Positions 25,108-28,782 of a stretch of 28,782 bases of DNA are shown in pieces. Each line of letters begins with the position of its first letter. Position 1 is the first letter of the stretch. The stretch comes from CAYRLZ01 sp964425275 (lineage in GTDB: Bacteria; Hydrothermota; Tepidihabitantia; Tepidihabitantales; JBDRVQ01). The translations under genes and the position numbers were made by a program. The stretch covers positions 1 to 28,782 of the forward strand of contig CAYRLZ010000008.1 in NCBI GenBank assembly GCA_964425275.1, written 5' to 3'. Below the pieces are notes generated by a model. It was not told the DNA's origin. It saw only the letters and a program-made list of their open reading frames with translations, and ran no database searches.

Positions 25108-27114
25108 TCATCTTTTCCGCCGCCTCAAAAATTTTATACCCTCATTTGCCAGGTCATCTTTTATCTCCTTAATCTTATCTCTAATTTTTGCCGCCTTCTC
25201 AAATTCCAGGTTCTCAACCGCCTGCTTCATCTCTCTCTGCAATATTTCTAAGAGTTTTATCTTATCCTCTTCACTTATCTCGGCAATATCCTTTTCATAA
25301 TCAGGTTTGGCATCAGCCACAACCGTTGTCCGGAGAACCTGCTCATAGGACTTCTCAATGCTCTTCGGAGTGATGCCGTGCCGCTTATTATATTCTATCT
25401 GTTTTTTCCGGCGCCTTTCGGTCTCTTTTAGGGCAACTTTAATTGCCGAGGTGATATTATCGGCATAGATTATTACTTCGCCCTGGACATTTCGTGCGGC
25501 GCGGCCGGCGGTCTGGATTAAAGAGCGGGCATCCCTTAAAAATCCTTCTTTATCACCATCCAGAATTGCTACCAAGGAGACCTCAGGTAAATCCAGTCCT
25601 TCTCTTAAAAGATTTATCCCGACTAAACAGTCAAACTTACCGAGGCGCAACTCTCGCAAAATTTCTACCCTTTCAATCGGGTCAATCTCGGAATGAAGGT
25701 ATTTTACCTTGATGCCCATCTCCGAGAGATAATCGGCGGTCTCTTCGGCTAACCTTTTAGTTAAGGTTGTTACTAAGACCCGCTCCTTTTTTTCAACCCT
25801 TTTTTTAATCTCGCCCAGCAGGTCATCAATCTGTCCCTGGACCGGTCGGATGCTCATCTTCGGGTCAATTAGACCGGTCGGTCGAACAATCTGCTCAGCA
25901 ATGTATCCTTTTGAGACGGTAATTTCATAATCACCCGGGGTAGCGGAGGTGAAGATTACTTGATTAATTAGGGATTCAAATTCTTCAAACTTCAAGGGTC
26001 GGTTATCCAGACAGGAGGGCAGTCGGAACCCATATTCAACTAAGACCTCCTTTCTTGCCCGGTCCCCCCGATACATTCCGTAGATTTGCGGGATTGTAAC
26101 ATGGGACTCATCAATTATCATTAAATAATCTTCGGGGAAGTAATCTAATAGGCAATAAGGTCTGGTTCCGGGTTCGCGACCGGAAAGGTGTCGGGAATAA
26201 TTTTCTATCCCCGGGCAGTAGCCAAATTCCCGCATCATCTCAATATCAAATCTGGTTCTTTGGGCTAACCGCTGGGCCTCCAGGAGTCTCCCGGATTTCT
26301 TTAATTCGGTCAATCTCTCTTCCAACTCCTGTTCAATTGATTCAATGGCCATTTCCAGGCGAGATTTATTGGTCACGAAGTATTTCGCTGGATAGATGAC
26401 GACCTTTTCTCTGGTCTCCAATGTATCACCCTGCAAGATGTCAAATATTTTTATTGCATCAATTCTATCGCCGTCAAAGTTTATTCTCACTCCATAATCA
26501 CGGTGCGAGGGGTGAATCTCTACGACATCACCCCTGACCCGGAAGGTTGACCGCTTCAACTCTAAATCATTTCTTGAATATTGGAGATTCACTAATCTTT
26601 CCAGGAGTTCTTCCCGGGTAATCTCCTTGGTTAAATCAATGGGGAAGAGTGATTCCTTAAATTCCCAGGGTTCACCCAAATTATAGATGCAGGAGACCGA
26701 GGCGACAATAATCACATCCCTTCTTTCAATTAACGATGAGGTGGCACAGAGCCGGAGTTTTTCAATCTCCTCATTGATTGAGGCGTCTTTTTCAATGTAT
26801 AAGTCCATTTCCGGGACATAGGCCTCGGGCTGATAATAGTCATAATAAGAGATAAAATATTCCACGGCATTTTCCGGGAAGAACTGCTTGAATTCGCCGT
26901 AGAGTTGAGCGGCCAGGGTTTTGTTATGGGAGATGACAATCGTTGGTTTTTGAATATTAGCAATCACATTGGCAATCGTGAATGTCTTTCCGGAACCGGT
27001 GACACCGAGTAGGGTTGAGAACTTATTGCCGGTCTTAACCCATTCGGTCAATTCGGCAATCGCCTGGGGCTGGTCCCCGGTTGGCTTAAATGGTGCCTTC
27101 AGTTTGAATTCCAT
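25108..27114 (-). CDS. uvrB: UvrABC excinuclease subunit B
   Basis: A 668-residue UvrB, the damage-verifying helicase-like subunit of nucleotide excision repair that works with UvrA and UvrC. Seen in order: the opening F-K-P-T-G-D-Q-P-Q-A-I; Walker A GVTGSGKT (37-44); the beta-hairpin region around YYDYYQPEAYVP (90-101); DESH (335-338); helicase motif VI QTAGRAARN (about 537-545); and a C-terminal UVR domain (about 620-656). Length is typical. Two adjacent ATGs stand at 27117 and 27114. I choose 27114, because it lies exactly 6 nt after the TATAAT box, as at valS, and no Shine-Dalgarno exists; 27117 would add one Met. The DUF4175-type gene follows 85 bp downstream. Confidence 0.98.
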   Translation of the reverse strand: MEFKLKAPFKPTGDQPQAIAELTEWVKTGNKFSTLLGVTGSGKTFTIANVIANIQKPTIVISHNKTLAAQLYGEFKQFFPENAVEYFISYYDYYQPEAYVPEMDLYIEKDASINEEIEKLRLCATSSLIERRDVIIVASVSCIYNLGEPWEFKESLFPIDLTKEITREELLERLVNLQYSRNDLELKRSTFRVRGDVVEIHPSHRDYGVRINFDGDRIDAIKIFDILQGDTLETREKVVIYPAKYFVTNKSRLEMAIESIEQELEERLTELKKSGRLLEAQRLAQRTRFDIEMMREFGYCPGIENYSRHLSGREPGTRPYCLLDYFPEDYLMIIDESHVTIPQIYGMYRGDRARKEVLVEYGFRLPSCLDNRPLKFEEFESLINQVIFTSATPGDYEITVSKGYIAEQIVRPTGLIDPKMSIRPVQGQIDDLLGEIKKRVEKKERVLVTTLTKRLAEETADYLSEMGIKVKYLHSEIDPIERVEILRELRLGKFDCLVGINLLREGLDLPEVSLVAILDGDKEGFLRDARSLIQTAGRAARNVQGEVIIYADNITSAIKVALKETERRRKKQIEYNKRHGITPKSIEKSYEQVLRTTVVADAKPDYEKDIAEISEEDKIKLLEILQREMKQAVENLEFEKAAKIRDKIKEIKDDLANEGIKFLRRRKR

Positions 27115-27120
27115 CATTAA

Positions 27121-27149
27121 ATTATAAAACCGAAATAGAATTAAGTCAA
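27121..27149 (-). promoter_or_regulatory. uvrB promoter, leaderless geometry
   Basis: On the minus strand TTGACT (27149-27144), a 17-bp spacer, TATAAT (27126-27121). The second ATG (27114) follows after 6 nt, the first (27117) after 3 nt. Its -35 box is one arm of a palindrome whose other arm is the -35 of the divergent promoter. No LexA-like box was recognised. Confidence 0.65.
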
Positions 27150-27159
27150 CCCTTGACTT
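27143..27159. promoter_or_regulatory. Perfect palindrome joining two back-to-back -35 boxes
   Basis: AAGTCAA (27143-27149) and TTGACTT (27153-27159) flank CCC. Each arm contains the -35 hexamer of one of two divergent promoters (uvrB leftward, the 27271 gene rightward). Two polymerases should not be able to occupy both at once, so the two genes may compete. Dyad symmetry also makes it a possible repressor site. Confidence 0.6.
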
Positions 27160-27180
27160 TTTTCTCTTTTTGGGTATAAT
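27153..27180 (+). promoter_or_regulatory. Rightward promoter for the 27271 gene
   Basis: TTGACT (27153-27158), a 16-bp spacer, TATAAT (27175-27180). The expected start is about 27187-27188, giving a leader of about 84 nt before ATG 27271, or a leaderless start for the small frame at 27188. Confidence 0.65.
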
Positions 27181-27187
27181 TAAGAAG

Positions 27188-27277
27188 ATGGGAGAGGACC
27201 GGAGAGATGAGCCAGGATTTTATAAATTCTTTTGGCTATCTTGGTCGGTCATTTTGGGTAAGGAGGTATTATGCTAA
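27188..27277 (+). CDS. Possible 29-residue leaderless upstream peptide
   Basis: The ATG at 27188 lies 7 nt after the TATAAT box, at the expected transcription start, and the frame runs 29 codons to TAA 27275-27277, overlapping the next start codon by 7 nt. The peptide has a charged start (GEDRRDEPG) and an aromatic, hydrophobic middle (FYKFFWLSWSVIL). Translation could couple to the 27271 gene. It may also be a chance frame: GGAGA and AGGAGG inside it serve as leader sequence in any case. No homologue recognised. Confidence 0.25.
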   Translation: MGEDRRDEPGFYKFFWLSWSVILGKEVLC

Positions 27278-28782
27278 TCTTATTCTTTTTTAGTCTGATG
27301 CAGTTTTTACCGAATGTCCAGCCACCCAATTTAACACCGGACTATCTCTATATTACCCATGATACCGGAAACTGTAAACTCTCACTCTGTTCTTATGGGC
27401 ATATCGGTTACACCAGTTCTACTGGAGGCCAAGGCGAAGGTTTTAAGTATCCGAAAACCAGCGCTAGCTGGCTCTTCTTTGGTGGATTGGCAATTGGCAA
27501 TTCTCAAATCTATGTCGCTGATGCCTTCTTTGGCACCGGATCGACAGTTTCAAGGGACTTTCAAATCATTAACGAACTTGACCGTTTCTACCGCCTGGGA
27601 CTGCAAGAATACAAAATGGTAATTAATGACAACAACCATCCAACACCCAAGAATATAAAGGTTGAGCAATATAGTGTGGCAACTCCTGACCCGCGCTATG
27701 ACGATGGGGTAATAATTGAATATGTCTTCACCAATACCGGCACATCTCTGGTTGAGAATCTATACGCGGGTATCTTTATGGATTGGGATATGGGTACATA
27801 TACATCTAACTGGGCAGAAGCCGATACAATAAGAAGGGTGGTCTGGATGCGCCAGTCAGGAACCGAGAACCCAACGGTTGGGACAAAAATCCTTTTCCCC
27901 AATTCCTGGGCAAACCTCTTCTGCACCGACCATGCTATCTATGTCTATCCGGTCAGTGGGATGCTTGATGCGACAAAATATGATATTATGTCCGGAGCAA
28001 TTCGGAAGTATATCGCCGACCGAAACGCTGACTGGTCAACCTGTGCCTCGGTTGGTCCTTTTTCCCTGGCACCCGGGCAAAGTTATAAGTGTGCCTTTGC
28101 CATCCTTGGTGGAACCAGTCTCGCCAATTTCTATGAAAATTGTGATTCAATCCAGTCTTTCTACAATCAGTATTTAGGTCCGCGTAATGTCGGTGTGACG
28201 AAGATTGTAGAGCCAACCGGGATGAAAGAGTTCAATACCCCGGTTATTCCGGCCTGCTCGGTCTATAACTACGAAAACCGAATTGAAAGTTATACGGTCA
28301 GGATGAAGATTGGTATCCATTATGATAGTGCAGTCAGTGTCTTTGGTCATAATCCAAAAGAGTATCTTTATATCACATTTCCGGAATGGAAAGCTGGTCC
28401 GATAGGAATGCGTGTGGTCTCCTGTTCAACCGAAGTCCCTGGTGATGTTGACCCAACAAATGATAAGAAGACCGGAACGGTAAAGGTTACCAGTCCACCC
28501 GGTCCAATGAAGGATGTCGGTGTAACGAAAATTATCGCCCCACCATTAACTGTTGACTCCGGAACCGAGGTGATACCGGCCTGTTCGGTCTTTAATTTTG
28601 GGACGACAACTGAGAGTTATCAGGTGAGGATGAAGATTGGCAATTTCTATGACAGCACAGTCAGTGTCTCTGACCACACCCAGGGCGAATATCGTTATAT
28701 CACCTTTCCTAGTTGGCTTGCCCAAGAAAAGGGAACTCATACTGTCTCCTGCTCAACCGAACTTACTGATGATATGTATTCC
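27271..28782 (+). CDS. Secreted protein with CARDB-like modules, 3' end outside the window
   Basis: The frame from ATG 27271 stays open for 504 codons to the last base, so the gene is partial. AAGGAGG stands just before the ATG. Residues 1-17 are a hydrophobic export signal. Residues about 22-305 form a domain I do not recognise, containing a QYSVATPDPRYDDGVIIEY stretch near 133-151 and AGIFMDWDMG near 164-173, a pattern I associate with secreted FCB proteins. CARDB-like modules start near residues 307 (NVGVTKI) and 414 (DVGVTKI), each with IPACSV, E-S-Y-x-V-R-M-K-I-G and SCSTE. These match the modules of the S8 protease at 18983-21739. A T9SS sorting domain is expected downstream but not seen. 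No protease triad is visible so far. Confidence 0.88.
   Translation, partial: MLILFFFSLMQFLPNVQPPNLTPDYLYITHDTGNCKLSLCSYGHIGYTSSTGGQGEGFKYPKTSASWLFFGGLAIGNSQIYVADAFFGTGSTVSRDFQIINELDRFYRLGLQEYKMVINDNNHPTPKNIKVEQYSVATPDPRYDDGVIIEYVFTNTGTSLVENLYAGIFMDWDMGTYTSNWAEADTIRRVVWMRQSGTENPTVGTKILFPNSWANLFCTDHAIYVYPVSGMLDATKYDIMSGAIRKYIADRNADWSTCASVGPFSLAPGQSYKCAFAILGGTSLANFYENCDSIQSFYNQYLGPRNVGVTKIVEPTGMKEFNTPVIPACSVYNYENRIESYTVRMKIGIHYDSAVSVFGHNPKEYLYITFPEWKAGPIGMRVVSCSTEVPGDVDPTNDKKTGTVKVTSPPGPMKDVGVTKIIAPPLTVDSGTEVIPACSVFNFGTTTESYQVRMKIGNFYDSTVSVSDHTQGEYRYITFPSWLAQEKGTHTVSCSTELTDDMYS

Overview
The window is about 28.8 kb of moderately AT-rich, gene-dense bacterial DNA from a didermic bacterium, probably of the FCB group in the broad sense. 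Candidate phylum WOR-3/Stahlbacteria is a reasonable guess but not proven. The evidence is two complete secreted proteins with type IX secretion (T9SS) type A C-terminal sorting domains, a large outer-membrane barrel-like protein ending in Phe, a DUF5683 protein and a DUF4175-type coiled-coil membrane protein. There are no rRNA or tRNA genes, insertion sequences or CRISPR arrays that I can see.

Layout. 1-480: a pyrimidine-rich, hexamer-phased repeat cut by the window edge, then a promoter region with several short palindromes. 481-4478 (+): an exported beta-propeller protein coupled to a 1043-residue surface protein. 4494-9413 (-): a tightly overlapping four-gene surface-polysaccharide operon (flippase, CE4-type deacetylase, GT4 glycosyltransferase, M23 peptidase). 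9414-9862: a second, inverted copy of the hexamer repeat and a hairpin. 9863-13408 (-): valS, an OmpA/MotB-like protein and a DUF5683 protein. 13533-18800 (-): an acyl-CoA module (glutaconate CoA-transferase-type subunits A and B, two acyl-CoA dehydrogenases) followed closely by a kelch-repeat T9SS cargo protein. 18983-21739 (-): a subtilisin-family protease with three CARDB-like modules and a T9SS tail. 21807-27114 (-): uvrB followed by the DUF4175-type gene. 27271 to the right edge (+): a secreted protein, open at its 3' end, carrying the same CARDB-like module as the protease.

Two themes stand out. First, sigma70-type promoters can be read by eye, nearly all with a 16-bp spacer. Several (valS, uvrB, the flippase gene) put the expected transcription start on or within a base or two of the ATG, with no Shine-Dalgarno, so these mRNAs are probably leaderless. 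Other genes have long leaders with strong AGGAGG sites. The uvrB and 27271 promoters stand back to back and their -35 boxes form one perfect palindrome. Second, two diverged copies of a degenerate hexamer-phased polypurine/polypyrimidine tract, each upstream of a surface-related operon and each with its pyrimidine strand on the coding strand, lie in inverted orientation 9.3 kb apart. This is the least explained element in the window.
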